This document shows positions 32,921 through 44,154 of a stretch of 64,000 nucleotides of DNA, piece by piece; the stretch's first letter is position 1; the number at the start of each line of letters is the position of its first letter. Location of the stretch: NCBI GenBank assembly GCA_900618795.1, contig UYJD01000007.1, positions 1,068,385 to 1,132,384 on the forward strand. The letters are read 5' to 3'. The position numbers and the translations under genes were made by a program. This DNA comes from Cyanodermella asteris (taxonomy: Eukaryota > Ascomycota > Lecanoromycetes > Ostropales > Stictidaceae). The notes below the pieces were generated by a model. It was not told where the DNA came from. It was given only the letters and a program-made list of their open reading frames with translations, and searched no databases.

Positions 32921-33583
32921 TCAGCCATCAATTCGACTTCCCGGCTCGTACTTCATGCACTTGAGCCATATCTGTTCGGTGAAGCCCCAGCGCGATGTAT
33001 CGACCTTCATTTCGTCGACAGTGCGAAACCCATTCTGGTAGTACAACCCTACACCTTCCAATGTAGCTTCGAGATAGGCAGGTATCTTCAGCTCGTCACT
33101 CTGCTGAAGACCCCACTGTAGCAGCTTGCCACCAATTCCCTTTCTTTGATGGTCAGGATCGATGACCAGGAAGAGCAGGAGCACATGAGGGTCGCCCTTG
33201 TAAACTCGAAGACGCATGTTGTGCAATACCTCGCCCGGCACATCGCTGCCCTCTTGTCTTGCCCCCTCAGGTACAGGCGTAGTCTCATAAGGAACTTTCC
33301 ATTCGTTATCCGGCCTCTTCTCGGGGTGCAGTGTCCATTTGGAGTAGCCGACCACCGGAGCTGTAGGGTCGTCTTCCGAGCCATACACGGCGACGAAAAA
33401 GGTGCTGTTGGGCTCCTTTTTCATTGCTTTGCTTAGTCGCATACCGTAGCGACCAATATTGCCCTCGGCATCCTCCATAGGATACATGACCCTGGTCCAG
33501 ATGTGGTTACGGAACGCATAGTGGCTAATACGGCTGATGCTGGGAATGTCAGCCAGAGTAGCCTTACGAAGGGAAATGGGCAT
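32921..33583 (-). CDS. GNAT-family N-acetyltransferase
   Basis: One exon, 220 residues from the ATG at 33583. It starts MPISLRKATLADIPSISRI, the usual first strand and helix of GNAT enzymes. The acetyl-CoA site is motif A, VIDPDHQRKGIGGKLLQWGL (about 140-160), with the Q/R-x-x-G-x-G pattern intact. Motif B follows as AYLEATLEGVGLYYQNGF. This is the type of small GNAT found in many copies in filamentous fungi, and the substrate cannot be told. It is convergent with NAD kinase, 125 bp between stops. Confidence 0.88.
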   Translation of the reverse strand: MPISLRKATLADIPSISRISHYAFRNHIWTRVMYPMEDAEGNIGRYGMRLSKAMKKEPNSTFFVAVYGSEDDPTAPVVGYSKWTLHPEKRPDNEWKVPYETTPVPEGARQEGSDVPGEVLHNMRLRVYKGDPHVLLLFLVIDPDHQRKGIGGKLLQWGLQQSDELKIPAYLEATLEGVGLYYQNGFRTVDEMKVDTSRWGFTEQIWLKCMKYEPGSRIDG

Positions 33584-34191
33584 GATGAGAAGCGAAGAAG
33601 ATCAAAGCAAGGAGGAGACGAGGCGTAAAGCCTAATGCCTACGATAATGTTAACGGGATGCTATATAGAACAGTCAAAGAGCGGTAACTGGCTGATCGAC
33701 CATGGAATAGTTGAGTCATGAAGCGTTGACTCAACGGTCCAAGGTCCCACAAGCTGAATACGCTTCGGGCAATTTCTGCGTCGAGCGACTCAAATCTAGC
33801 ATCAAGCAAGTGCATAAGATGATCGTGCGCAACGGGACATTCAAATGATGCCGGCGAACATGTCGTGTGCCGATGTGGGCATACGCTGCATGACTTGACA
33901 GCTCTGACGCCCGCTTTTGCCGTGTTCCTGGCGGAGCCGGCGAGGCACCGTCATCCGCCATACAAAGAACGGGGACTCAGCGCGTCTTGTGATTTCTGGC
34001 CTCAAATATTGCCTCGTTTTTGGTGTCCGTGCTATAGCATCCTGTTACCTCGGAACCTTACCTCTCACGACGACGACGACGACGACGATACAAGCAGAGG
34101 CCGAAAATCAGACAAGCAAGCTGTATAGCACTAGCCGTGCTAGCCACGGCTTCTTGCGATCTACAGGTGGCTGCAAGGCCCAGTCTCCAAG
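33584..34191. promoter_or_regulatory. Divergent promoter region, GNAT and WBP2-like genes
   Basis: 608 bp between opposed starts. It contains a (ACG)7 microsatellite at 34067-34087, about 105 bp before the right-hand start codon and so probably in its leader. No other site is clear. Confidence 0.4.
34067..34087. repeat. (ACG)7 microsatellite
   Basis: Seven perfect ACG units just upstream of the WBP2-like gene. Confidence 0.9.
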
Positions 34192-35082
34192 ATGAGTATC
34201 AAGTATGTACAGTAACCTTCGATTCCTATCTTTGAACACGCTCTGTCTCTGGCGCGTTGTAACCCCGCCGCTGCTCATTATCTGTGGCATCCCAACTTCA
34301 GCTGCCGGGTCCGCGGTGGCGTTTCGACCATGGCACCGTCTCCAGGGTCCTGGCCTTGCATCTACCGACTGCCCCATCAGATAGTATCATCACTGACGCA
34401 TTTGTGCAGCTGGGTCATGAAGGATGAAACCGCAAAGCGGCCCTTTGTCCCCCTCCCCCACGAGCGAGCTATCCTCGCCTCGCCACATCGAACCACGCTA
34501 TCTCTAAAATCGCCCAAGTCGACCGCGCCCTCATCGGACACATCAGCCGCAGTGGAAATCTTGAGCTCCAGCGGCGTGGCATACATCACCTCACGCCGAC
34601 TAGTCTACCTTCCGAGCACGCCTACAGCGACTTTCCAGTCATTTTCGGTACCGCTGCTCAATCTACACGATACCTATGTTACAGCTCCGTGGTTCGGCCC
34701 CAATGTCGTTGCAGGGCAGGTAGAACCCATCCGAGACGGGGGACTGCCAACCCCCTCGACGTCGCCGTATATGCTTGAACTGAAGCTGACCTTCAACGAG
34801 GGAGGCGCGTATGATTTCCACTCCAAGTTTTCTGAAATGCGAGAGCGACTGCTTCAGAACAGGGAGATGGTCAGAGAAATTGGCGACAATACCGTTCATC
34901 AGGAGCTACACGGAGAGCAGTTGCCTGCATACGAAGAGCGGCACGGGGATGCTGATGGCCGTGAGCTCTCACAGGAGCACACAGAAGCTCTGCTACCAGA
35001 CCCAGCTCATGCCTCGATTCAGCAGTCTGCCGGGCCACCAGATGAAGCGCCTCCAGGCTACGATGAAGTTGTTCGACGCTGA
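34192..35082 (+). CDS. WBP2-like GRAM-domain protein (UPF0664 family)
   Basis: Relative of WW-domain-binding protein 2 and of the fission yeast stress-induced UPF0664 protein. Exon 1 is only 11 bases (34192-34202), exon 2 is 34410-35082, and the intron is 207 bp; the product has 227 residues. Splicing yields MSINWVMKDETAKRPFVPLP, which matches the family start and confirms the micro-exon. The GRAM-like fold covers about 10-150 (SGVAYITSRRLVYLPS, FQSFSVPLLNLHDTYVTAPWFGPN, YDFHSKFSEMRERL). The tail is acidic and ends APPGYDEVVRR with a PPxY motif, as in human WBP2, so binding to WW proteins such as Rsp5-type ligases is likely by family analogy. Confidence 0.9.
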
Positions 35083-35243
35083 TAGTTGACATACTACTGA
35101 CGCTTTCCATTCTTGTTTTGGCATTAGTACTTATGACCGAATGGTGTAATACCACTGCGGGAAGTCCCAGCATAGCTAGGATCGATCCAAGATAGCCAGG
35201 TCGTGACATTGTCCAGATTACGTGCCCTCAGAGCAAACTTGCG

Positions 35244-36156
35244 TCAAAAGCCAAACTTCTCCTTCAGGCCCGGCGTCTGCGCAATGATCTCTTCATCCTC
35301 CCTCTGCTGCTGCAGCTCCGCCTCGTCGGGCTGTACCTCCGCTTCCTTGATCTTGCCCAGGTCCTCTTCCGACGTAGCGTTGGCAGTCGCACTGTCGCCT
35401 TCCGGCTTGTATTCCTGCATGCGGCTGGGAACCTTTACGTTAGCTTTGGACACGGCTTCAGCGAAACCGGCGTGCTCGGAATGTTTTTTGTAGTAGAAAG
35501 AGCCTTCCTTGGGCGTCAGGTCCGGGGACAGCTTGTCCATTATAGTCTTGAGAATACCGTCGATGGTGAGGGTGTTGTTGCCGTCGCGGGTCCAAATCTG
35601 GATCAAATCGCTGTTGAAGCGTGTACTGAGTGTGAGACCGCAGAGATCATCACCTGCACTATCATGAGCTAACCGTTTCCGCGTAAAAAGGGAGACATGA
35701 CCCACGGGGCTGTATGACATCGGCAAATTGCTCGCCGACTGCCAACAGTAGCATTTCCTTCCAGGTCCTCTCGCTCTTGTCCTTTGGGACCCTGAAAGTC
35801 CAGCTGCCACCCGTGACGTTTCGTCTATCCTCCCAAACAGGCTTGACACCACGTTTGAAGAAATGCACGCTGTCCTTGAGCTTGAGCGCGGTAAGCGGGC
35901 AGTTGTTGTACGCTTCCCAGAAGACCTTGATTGTGATGATGTTGTCCAAAAGCTCCGTCTGCCTGTGGTCGTAGGACTCGCCTTCGATGAATCGATCGTG
36001 ATAGAGAGACCAGGCATACTGGAACGGCGGTGGACGCATACGCCGAAGCATGTTGATCTTGGCAGCATCCCGACCGCCAGAGGGCGAGGCAATCTGTGCT
36101 GTGTCTGGCGCAACGCCGGTATTTAGGCCAATGCCCGGGCGTCTGAAGTTCTCCAT
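35244..36156 (-). CDS. eIF4E-family cap-binding protein, divergent class
   Basis: Cap-binding translation factor of the eIF4E superfamily. Exons 35706-36156 and 35244-35653 with a 52-bp intron give 286 residues. The fold is clear: YAWSLYHDRF, ITIKVFWEAYNN, HFFKRGVKPVWED, GGSWTFRVPKD, TWKEMLLLAVGEQF and LSTRFNSDLIQIW. The usual cap-stacking Trp of the first loop (Trp56 in human eIF4E) falls in SYDHRQTELL, where no Trp is present; the second one (in KPVWED) is kept. Loss of the first Trp is typical of class II proteins such as 4EHP. The C-terminal 70 residues are acidic and lack the class I ending. It may therefore be a second, possibly repressive or specialised, eIF4E. Confidence 0.87.
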
Positions 36157-37121
36157 GTCGGGAGATGCAGCTCACGGTGAAATTGCGTCTGCTGAGCGGT
36201 CGAAGTCGCGGATATTCGAACTGAGGTGTAGTGATAGATGTCAGCTGGAGGAGTCCTCGAATGATACACGATAGCTTCGACAGAGGTCACACTGGACGAA
36301 GACAAGAACCGCAGAGCTTCATAGCGGCAGATCAATTGCGATACACAGGCTCCAGAAGGCAGAAGACACACAAGACACAATTGTATTTGCCCGAAAACAG
36401 GAGATCAAACGAAGTTCACGGCCACAGGCAGCTTCACTCAATTCATCTGCGTGAGTGTACAGGAATAAGGTTTAATGGTCAGGCACGTGGATCGCGGAGC
36501 GCAGCGCCACAGTACAATGGAGGGACGTACCGAATCGTGAACAACGACTTCAACGAGCTACAGTGGAGAAATGCAAGCTGACGGCGAAAAGCTGTGGCCA
36601 GAAAGGTTTTCAGAGGACCGTCGCTGTTTTCAAGCGCAGCGGCGTAAGCACTGGCAATGCCCACACAGTGCTCGAATGCAACCGTGAGGCACGCAGCTGA
36701 CTTCCGGCTGGTGGCCAGAGCCCCTCGTTTCGTGCTGAGAGAGACTCTTTGTTCTTTACCTGATCTGCGCCTCTGAACGTCTGAGTTTCCAGCCACTACT
36801 GGGAGCCCGCATCGGCACCTACCTGTATCTTGTCCTGCTTAGCAGGTATCGGAAACGCTACCCGTGCATCTGGAGTCTCTTTTCATGAAATTATCCGATA
36901 TCATGGGTCCTGGTTTCCAGACTGTTGCCTGCAAGATATTGCTCATGATAGTTGTTCCTAGCATTATCTAGTACTACTCGTTTGAATTTATGTATTCGCG
37001 AGTACCCAATGTTCTTCTTTGCACGGTGAACAACGCCTGCGTGACGATATTGCGCAAGCCGCACCGTCTTCTCAGTTGCAGACCCCTTGACGCCTCATTC
37101 GCAAGGGCGCATCGTTCCGTG
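36157..37121. other. Intergenic, about 1 kb
   Basis: Upstream region of the eIF4E-like gene and 3' flank of MCT1. Short open frames only; no repeat or RNA gene seen. Confidence 0.5.
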
Positions 37122-38463
37122 TCACTCTTGAACTTGATCGGATTCCTCCAGTCCTTTGAGGAATCCCTCAATCTCGTTCGGTTTGCTGATGCCCCACACA
37201 CCCCCTCCCCTCACCGTGTCTCTTCCTTTCATGCCAACCTCCTTGCCTACTAGGTTTCTGCCAACTTTTCCTGGGCCCAGGCCGATCCAGCGTGTTACAT
37301 TCAGTTCTTGATCCACGTATTTTATACTGTCCCACCATCTGACGGTGTCCACACACTGTCGCGCGAGGAGATCTCGAATGTTCGCAGCGCTGTCGAACGG
37401 TTGCGCCGAAACATTGCTGATACAAGGAAACCGACCAGGGAAGTTGACTGAAGCCTTCCCCAGCAGGTCGATCATGGTCATCTTCGCTGGAAGCATCATC
37501 GGACTGTGGAAGGGACTGTCCGAACGCAGCCGTACAGCTCGTGGGTCGTGGCCGCCGAACTGCCGGATTTGTGTCAGAACCTCGTTGATCCGTGCTATCG
37601 AGCCCGAGAGCACGATCTGGTTCTTGCTGTTGCTGTTCGCAATGCTGACCTGATCAATGGGGGCGCGATGGCTATGGCCGTCTTCCGTATTGTGGTAGGC
37701 ACCGCTCTCAGAGTCATCTTCTGGCCGCCCACTTGTGAACTGCTGTACCATTTCCACCATGCCTTGCAGTTTGTCCGGCTCGCACACAAGCGCAACCATG
37801 CCCAAATCCGCGCCACCTGCCATATGGCTTGCCTCCCGCGTAGACCTGGCCATAGCTTCCCCTCGTCGCCGCACAATACGCAGGGTATCAGCATAATCGA
37901 TGTGTCCGGCCGCGGTGATGGAAGCAAACTCTCCCAGGGAATGCCCAAGGGTCACGTCTATCATCTTGTCCGTATCAAAACCAAATTCCTGTTCCAAGAC
38001 ACGCAGCACCATGATACTCGCGGCCATGATGGCCGGTTGCGAGTTCTCTGTCCTGTCGAGCTCGGCGTTCGGGCCCTCGCTGATCAGGCGAGACAGCGAA
38101 CAGCCAAGAATAGAATCCATCTCTTCAAAGAATGGTTTGCAGGTAGCGGGAAAGGTGACGAGCCAGTCGTCGAGCATGCCCACGCGTTGGACTCCATGGC
38201 CTGTGTCTTGTCAATACAACGACGATCAACGGGATATAGATCAGCTTACCAGGGAAGAATAGAGCAGTCTTCCTGCGTGGCGTCGAAAGCGCGCTGGCGG
38301 CGCGATAAGACGTTCTAGAAGGCGATGCCCGCCTGCTGAGGGCGGAGGTGAAGCTGCGGAGTCGCAACGCGGCGGGCGGGACAGACATGACTACCGTGGC
38401 GGATCGAGGGAGTCGAGGGAGCATGGTTGCCAGCATGCCTCGCAGCAGCGCTGCATGGCTCAT
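37122..38463 (-). CDS. MCT1: Mitochondrial malonyl-CoA:ACP transacylase
   Basis: Loads malonate from CoA onto mitochondrial acyl carrier protein for type II fatty acid synthesis, which feeds lipoic acid production. Exons 38250-38463 and 37122-38200 with a 49-bp intron give 430 residues. The start MSHAALLRGMLATMLPRLPRS is basic and hydrophobic, a mitochondrial presequence. Splicing forms ALFFPGHGVQRVGMLDDW, the expected start of the catalytic domain. The active serine is in LGHSLGEFASI; the arginine-containing RRRGEAM and SDSPFHSPMM (catalytic His) are present, as is PCISNVSA. An insertion of about 25 acidic residues (SGRPEDDSES region) is usual in fungal forms. It shares a 532-bp divergent spacer with SFM1. 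Confidence 0.94.
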
Positions 38464-38995
38464 CAACGCAGGTACATGGATGCCGGGAGGGGAGGAGAGA
38501 CGACAGATGCAAGAGCCCAGGAGTGTGGTTGACGTTGAAGGAGCTGAGTAGACTGAGTACCGGACTCGCGCAGCGCGGAGCTGCGCTTCGGCTTCGGCTA
38601 AGACTGCTATGCTAGCGCTGTCCAAGCTGCCTTCAAGCCGGCCGCGCACCGGGTCTACGAGCCTGTCTACGCAGTAATGCTTGGTCTGCCGTCGAGATGC
38701 CATGTTCCTATGCAGGCTCATGATACAATTGGAAAGGGCACAGCCGATGCATGTGCTGCTTGTCGCTCTCGCATTCTCAGCAGCCAGCTTCGTGGAGCGA
38801 GTCTGCTGTCCCGCAAGCCCGCCGGTGTGCGGTGCATTCGGGCCCAGCGCTCCTCTGTTGAAAATCACAACCACCTCTCTCTCTCTCTGCTTGACCGCAG
38901 CGCCTGCGATATTCTCCCAAGTCAATTCTATTTTTCTGCCACCGTCCAGATCGTTCTTGTCCCCAGGCGGTGACTACAACTCATCCGGAGCCGAC
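38464..38995. promoter_or_regulatory. Divergent promoter region, MCT1 and SFM1
   Basis: 532 bp between opposed starts. The plus-strand frame of SFM1 is open through much of it but without a better ATG. A short CT run (38877-38890) lies in the probable SFM1 leader. Confidence 0.4.
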
Positions 38996-39796
38996 ATGAC
39001 CACCGAAACTGGAGCTGCCAAGGCAAAGACGTATGTCGTCGAGCATCTCGATCCCGAGCTGGGTGACTGGTCGGCACTGGAGTACAAGGCGATTGCCAAG
39101 GAATGCACTGCGGCTGGGGCCGAATTCATCCTTTCATCTGTGCCTACCTCCTTGATACTGCCTGGCGATTTTGCAGACCTTCCTGGCTTTCACATCGAAA
39201 ACGACTCGGTGGAACAGGTCCACAGGGACCAGATAGATCGCATATGCCTGCTGGATCCTGCTGCAGAACAGGAGCTTTCGCCTGTTGATGCAGATCGGTT
39301 CGATATTTTTCTTTTTGGAGGCATTCTCGGTGATGATCCGCCTCGAGGTAGGTTGCTCTCTTGACGCATGTATAGAACATTGACGGATCGATTCAGACCG
39401 AACAAGCGAATTACGAAAAAAGGGCTTTCACAATCGACGCTTGGGTCCTGTGCAGATGACAACAGACACCGCCGTTCGGGCCACAAGAGCGATCATCCAG
39501 CAGCAAGGTCAGTCGCAGTGCGGGAAAGATACTGTAACAAGCCATTGACACGGGTTCCTAGTCTTCCTCAATGACATCCCTTATGTAGACCATCCCGAGT
39601 TCAAGGTCAACGAGCATGAAAGCACACAGATGCCCTTTCGCTATATAACAGGTGCCAACGGCGAGCCGATTTTGCCGGATGTGAGTTGTGCTCGATCGCA
39701 GCTCTCAGTTGCAGGGCGAGAGGTACTGACAGGTTATAGGGCATGCTTGAGCTTATCAAAAAGGATACGGAGAAGGGGGTTGGTGATCTTCTATAA
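38996..39796 (+). CDS. SFM1: SPOUT protein arginine methyltransferase of ribosomal protein S3
   Basis: In yeast Sfm1 methylates an arginine of ribosomal protein uS3 (Rps3). It is a SPOUT-fold enzyme, unlike the usual PRMTs. Four exons, 38996-39347, 39397-39507, 39562-39680 and 39740-39796, with introns of 49, 54 and 59 bp, give 212 residues. Blocks in order: TYVVEHLDPELGDWSALEY, FILSSVP, CLLDPAAEQELSP, FLFGGILGDDPPRDRTSEL, RRLGPVQMTTDTAV and MPFRYITGANGEPILP. The last exon gives GMLELIKKDTEKGVGDLL. All four junctions restore family sequence, and this is strong support for the model. It lies head to head with MCT1 and tail to tail with a small ORF 19 bp away. Confidence 0.94.
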
Positions 39797-39815
39797 GTTG
39801 GCTGATGTTGAACAT

Positions 39816-40100
39816 CTACTGTCGAATGGCGCGGAACTTGGAGATGGCTACAGCTGCGAACAACATGCCTGCGACTGCGACTGCGACCTTGGACTGGCCT
39901 TGACTGTAGCTCGAAGATCGTCGGAAGTCGTTGGTCAGGCCAACTGCTGGACGTCTTTCAAAGTAGGTGCCCGTCAGATGTTGTGGAGATCCCGTCGATA
40001 CGGCTGCGTCCAAGTGTTTCAGGAACGGGGACTTTGCCAGACGTCGCAGAGAAGTTGTGTCGAGAACTGTCAAGACTTGGTGCGGTACGAAGATTGTCAT
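39816..40100 (-). CDS. Small ORF with a C-terminal membrane segment, unknown
   Basis: A 94-residue frame with an ATG at 40100, not recognised. The N-terminal half is basic with hydroxyl residues (SLRRLAKSPFLKHLDAAVS), compatible with a mitochondrial presequence. A polar stretch (YFERRPAVGLTNDFRRSSS) is followed by a hydrophobic segment (VAVAVAGMLFAAVAISKF, about 70-87) and a short basic end RAIRQ. That pattern suits a small mitochondrial or tail-anchored protein. A second frame is open over the same bases (to 40176 without an ATG), so an extra upstream exon is possible. It ends 19 bp from the SFM1 stop. Confidence 0.42.
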   Translation of the reverse strand: MTIFVPHQVLTVLDTTSLRRLAKSPFLKHLDAAVSTGSPQHLTGTYFERRPAVGLTNDFRRSSSYSQGQSKVAVAVAGMLFAAVAISKFRAIRQ

Positions 40101-40707
40101 ACGAAGTAGCTTCAGCTGCGGTGCCTCCTGATATGCCTCCTGATACAGATCGACTTGATCTTCCGGGGCAGCTCAAACCTGCACATGTTGTAATGGAGCA
40201 CGACGCAGACCTTAAGGATAGAGACTCATGCTCATTGTTTCCGGGAGGACTTCAGGAGAGTGACAAGAAGCTCGCCAAAGGGAAAGTCGCGTGTGCATCT
40301 TGCTGTTCGGACCCGAAATGGGTTAGCGCAGATAACGGCGGATGTCTCGCCTGTGATTACTCGAATGCGGCGAACCAGAAGACCGGACCGTGCGTACTTT
40401 TACTGTACTGTACTGTACTGGCCCATCTGTCTCCACCGCTTGCTTCATCGCTCTCCTCACGCGAGGAAGCAGCCCAACGACCACCTGCTTATTAGCACAA
40501 CTTCGATCCTCTTTTTGCTTGCACAATAAACATTCTTGGTTTCTTTCGCTCCTTCCCCCTACTTTCATCTCAACCTCAGCGACGTTCCTTTCAGCGTTTA
40601 CTTCATCACCCAGCCTTCCTCCATCACTGACGGCCGCGCAAGCTGTGCACTCTTCGTCTTTGCATCATCCGCACGTGCAAGCATTTCGGGCGTTCAAGAG
40701 GGGGACG
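40101..40707. promoter_or_regulatory. Spacer and leader upstream of KEX1
   Basis: 607 bp. It contains (TACTG)4 at 40401-40420 and a long pyrimidine-rich stretch (40540-40650) typical of a fungal 5' leader. The KEX1 frame is open back to 40390, but the signal peptide begins at 40708. Confidence 0.45.
40401..40420. repeat. (TACTG)4 pentanucleotide repeat
   Basis: Four perfect copies of TACTG about 290 bp before the KEX1 start. Confidence 0.9.
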
Positions 40708-42537
40708 ATGTTGCCTGTGTCATGGGTGTGGCTGCTTGCCGCCCTGGCTGCAGCGCAAGAGAAGACGGCACAAGACTACTTCGTCACATCTCTACCCGGA
40801 CAGCCAGAAGGGGAACTGCTGAGACAATATGCGGGCCATGTCGAAGTAGCAGGAGACAGCGGCGCGCATCTTTGGTTCTGGAAATTCGAGAACCGTCATC
40901 TTGCCAACAGACATCGCACAGTATTATGGCTGAATGGTGGCCCGGGCTGCAGTTCACTCGATGGTGCTCTGATGGAGATTGGTCCATATCGCCTAAAAGA
41001 CGAGAGATCTTTGAGATATAACAATGGTTCCTGGGATGAGTTTGCGAACTTGCTGTTCGTCGACAACCCGGTCGGTACAGGGTTCAGCTACGTGAGCACG
41101 GATGGCTATCTGCACGAGCTCAAGGACATGGCAGATCAGATGGTAGTCTTCCTCGAGAAGTACTTCAACTTGTTTCCAGGCGAAGCCTGGAATGACCTGT
41201 ACATTGCGGGAGAGTCGTATGCGGGCCAGCATATCCCGTATATCGCCCAGGCAATTGTCGACAGGAACAACAAGCAGCAGACTAAGGACAAGTGGAATTT
41301 GAAAGGCCTCTTGATCGGCAACGGGTGGATCTCGGCTCCAGAGCAGAGCCCTGCTTATCTCGAAATGGCCTACAAGGCAGGAGTTGTCGAAAAGGGGTCA
41401 GATAATGGTGTCAAGCTGGAGAAGCAGTTGAAAGTTTGCCAGGGCGACATAGAGGCACAAAAGAATAGTCCAAAAGTCCAGTACGGGACCTGTGAGGAGG
41501 TCCTCGCCGGTATCCTTTCAGCGTCTACCAAGAATGGCAGGTGTGTCAACATGTATGACACACGCCTGGACGACGAATCTCCCGCATGTGGTATGAACTG
41601 GCCTCCAGATTTGACCAACCTGAACCCGTGGTTGAATAACCGGGAGGTCAGAAGAGCTCTTCACGTTGATGATGCAAAAAAGACCGGCTGGACTGAATGC
41701 AACGGACAAGTCGGCCAGCAGTTTACAGTCGCCAAGTCGCGGCCTTCCATCGAGCTACTTCCGGGTCTCATCGAGGCCGGGGTGCAGCTTCTCCTATTTT
41801 CTGGTGACAAAGATCTGATCTGTAATCACCTTGGCACCGAGGCAATGATCAACAACATGCAATGGTCCGACGGCACTGGCTTCGAGACTTCGCCGGGCAC
41901 CTGGGCACCCCGCCGCGATTGGACTTTCGAGGGCGAGCCTGCAGGTATCTACCAGTCTGCGCGAAATCTCACCTACGTCTTGTTCTACAATGCCTCACAC
42001 ATGGTTCCATTTGACCACCCCCGTCGCACCCGAGACATGCTCGATCGCTTCATGGGTGTCGACATCGCAAGCATTGGCGGAGAACCTGCTGATAGCCGTA
42101 TCGACGGCGAGAAACTACCTGATACTAGCGTCGGAGGCCATCCCAACAGCACAGCCGCGGCCCAAGAAACCAAGGAAAAGATCGACAAGGCCAAATGGAG
42201 CGCATACTATCGCTCAGGGGCTATAGCTTTGGTGATTGTCAGTCTTCTCGCCATTTTCTTTGGTTGGTACGTCTGGCAAGACCGAAGGAAACGTGCGGGC
42301 TATACTGGCTTATATGGGGGAAGCACGAGCAGGCTTATGGGCGAAGGCTCTATCATGCGTCGAGACGTGGAACAGGCCGACTTTGACGAGAATGAGCTCG
42401 ACGACCTCGCGGGGCCAACGATGCGTCATCATGACATGGGTGCCGATCACTACAGTCTGGGTGGCGTCAGCGACGACGACTCGGACGACGGAATTGTCAA
42501 GGAAAAGGGACGAAATGGCCGAGCGAACGGGGCGTGA
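40708..42537 (+). CDS. KEX1: Pheromone-processing carboxypeptidase Kex1
   Basis: Golgi serine carboxypeptidase (family S10) that trims C-terminal Lys and Arg from proproteins after Kex2 cutting. One exon, 609 residues. The start at 40708 gives a clear signal peptide ([17 protein letters not shown]). The oxyanion block [20 protein letters not shown] is followed by the nucleophile in [15 protein letters not shown] (Ser about 170), the acid in [16 protein letters not shown] and the catalytic His in [12 protein letters not shown] (about 430). A membrane segment (about 503-525, [19 protein letters not shown]) and a long acidic cytosolic tail for Golgi retrieval follow. This topology separates Kex1 from vacuolar carboxypeptidase Y. 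Confidence 0.96.
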   Translation: MLPVSWVWLLAALAAAQEKTAQDYFVTSLPGQPEGELLRQYAGHVEVAGDSGAHLWFWKFENRHLANRHRTVLWLNGGPGCSSLDGALMEIGPYRLKDERSLRYNNGSWDEFANLLFVDNPVGTGFSYVSTDGYLHELKDMADQMVVFLEKYFNLFPGEAWNDLYIAGESYAGQHIPYIAQAIVDRNNKQQTKDKWNLKGLLIGNGWISAPEQSPAYLEMAYKAGVVEKGSDNGVKLEKQLKVCQGDIEAQKNSPKVQYGTCEEVLAGILSASTKNGRCVNMYDTRLDDESPACGMNWPPDLTNLNPWLNNREVRRALHVDDAKKTGWTECNGQVGQQFTVAKSRPSIELLPGLIEAGVQLLLFSGDKDLICNHLGTEAMINNMQWSDGTGFETSPGTWAPRRDWTFEGEPAGIYQSARNLTYVLFYNASHMVPFDHPRRTRDMLDRFMGVDIASIGGEPADSRIDGEKLPDTSVGGHPNSTAAAQETKEKIDKAKWSAYYRSGAIALVIVSLLAIFFGWYVWQDRRKRAGYTGLYGGSTSRLMGEGSIMRRDVEQADFDENELDDLAGPTMRHHDMGADHYSLGGVSDDDSDDGIVKEKGRNGRANGA

Positions 42538-43030
42538 AGCGGATCTCTCTTCTCAGCGGGTTGCATTTTCACGGCGTCACTATATGGTGCTGGTGGTCTG
42601 TGCCGCTCCACACCATTCAATGAGATTGCTCATGGAAATGTTGTTTTTGAAGCGGGCAGGCAGACGGCGCACAAGAGCACAATGCCTGACAGACAAAAAT
42701 GTTTTCGTAATCACAGAAGCGAACTTCAATTCACATTTGGATCAAATTTGGAAAAAGTGCCCGAAATTATGTTCGGCCTATTTTAACTATCCTAGACTCG
42801 TTTCGCCATATATTCCAGCTGATGTATGCCGTCGGTAGCGGTTGAGGTATCTCATCTCTCGTTGAGGCTGATGGCAGTGCCATGTCGTCCAGTCCGTAGC
42901 ATTTTGTGGGCGCCCGACATCGCCAAAGAACGCCTTGCTCATGATATGACATTTCGCACCTCGCCTCCCAGAACGCAATGATCCTTGTCTGAAAATCGAC
43001 CACAATTGGTACAACCCGAGCCGGCCCGGC
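42538..43030. other. Intergenic, convergent 3' ends
   Basis: 493 bp between KEX1 and RAE1 stops. Nothing is seen beyond short frames. Confidence 0.5.
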
Positions 43031-44154
43031 TCATCTTTTAGTCTTCGGCTTCGGCTTCACTTCGTCCTCGTTGATGGGATGCAGCATGACCTTGTTGGGC
43101 GCCTGGGGATTGTTGAACTGGTACCCCTTGCTCCAATCGTAGCTGACGGCGTATGCAAACATGGTGCCCGTACTGTTGAAGGCAGTCGTTGAGATCGGTC
43201 CGCCGACTTCGGGATAACCCTTGAGTCTATGTTTGGCGTCTTTGTCCCAGAAATGAAACGTGCCGTCACTACCGGCAGTGCTGAATGTGCCTTGCGTAGG
43301 GTGGAAATTGATGCTGTTTACCGAATAGCAGTATGATGTGTTCGTCGAATTATTGGGGTTGTTCTGGCGGTGGCACTTGAAGGAAAAGTTGGAACTGTAC
43401 GAACGAGTTAGCACGACTTTCCTACACATGCCATCCGAGTCACCTCGACTTACGGTGAATCCTTGTCGTCAATGTATTGTATGGCGCATCTCCCCTCGAT
43501 ACTCCCGACGGCAAACCCCTTCGCATCCGTGAAGCACGCCACACATCGCGTCTGCCATTTCAACGGGCTCTGAATGCGCTTGTACGGCGTCGAAGGGTTG
43601 TTCAGGTCGAACACGTTGATGTACCTGTCCGCGGTCCCGACCACCAGCAACTTGTCCTTGGTGTCCATACAGTACACTCGCTCCTGCACGTCCTGCGTGT
43701 GCACCGGGTTCGGGCTTTTCAGATCCCAGTATTTGAGCTTCTTGTCCCACCCGCCCGTAACCAAAAGCTCCTGATTGTTGACCATGACGAAGCGCGCGCA
43801 GCTGATGGGCGCGTCGTGCGCCGCCACTTGGGTGACCGCCTTGTTTGCTGCCGTGTCGAGCATGCGCGCCGCCTTGTCTGCGCCTACGCCGACTACCTTC
43901 GTGCCGTCCAAAGACCAGCAACAGCCGAGAACGGGGCCTTCGTGCTCGATCATGGCGGCCGGTGTGCTGATGCCGTTGACGACTTCGTAGATGCGGACCT
44001 TCTTGTCCCAGGACGCGACGGCCAGGTGATCGCTTCTCGGGGAGAAGGCGAGATCTGAGATGCCATCTTCGGGTAACGGATTGATCTGTACATCTTTGGA
44101 GATGTCGCCCTGGGCTTGCGAGGTTGCGGTGGCGGCGGCCGCGCCGAAAGACAT
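43031..44154 (-). CDS. RAE1: mRNA export factor Rae1/Gle2, WD40 protein
   Basis: Nuclear-pore-associated beta-propeller that works with Nup98-type GLEBS motifs in mRNA export and also in mitosis. Exons 43454-44154 and 43031-43394, with a 59-bp intron that has a CTAAC branch site, give 354 residues. The start MSFGAAAATATSQAQGDISKD is typical of the fungal protein. WD blocks include GISDLAFSPRSDHLAVASWD, GPVLGCCWSLDGTKVVGVGAD, ELLVTGGWDKKLKYWDLKSP and FSTAGSDGTFHFWDKDAKHRL in part. The late conserved GPISTTAFNSTGTMFAYAVSYDWSKGY block identifies Rae1 among WD40 proteins. Confidence 0.95.

Noticed and set aside
37506-38318. 270-residue plus-strand frame
   Set aside because: Antisense shadow of MCT1.
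43477-44058. 193-residue plus-strand frame
   Set aside because: Antisense shadow of RAE1, rich in Arg and Val from codon bias of the opposite strand.
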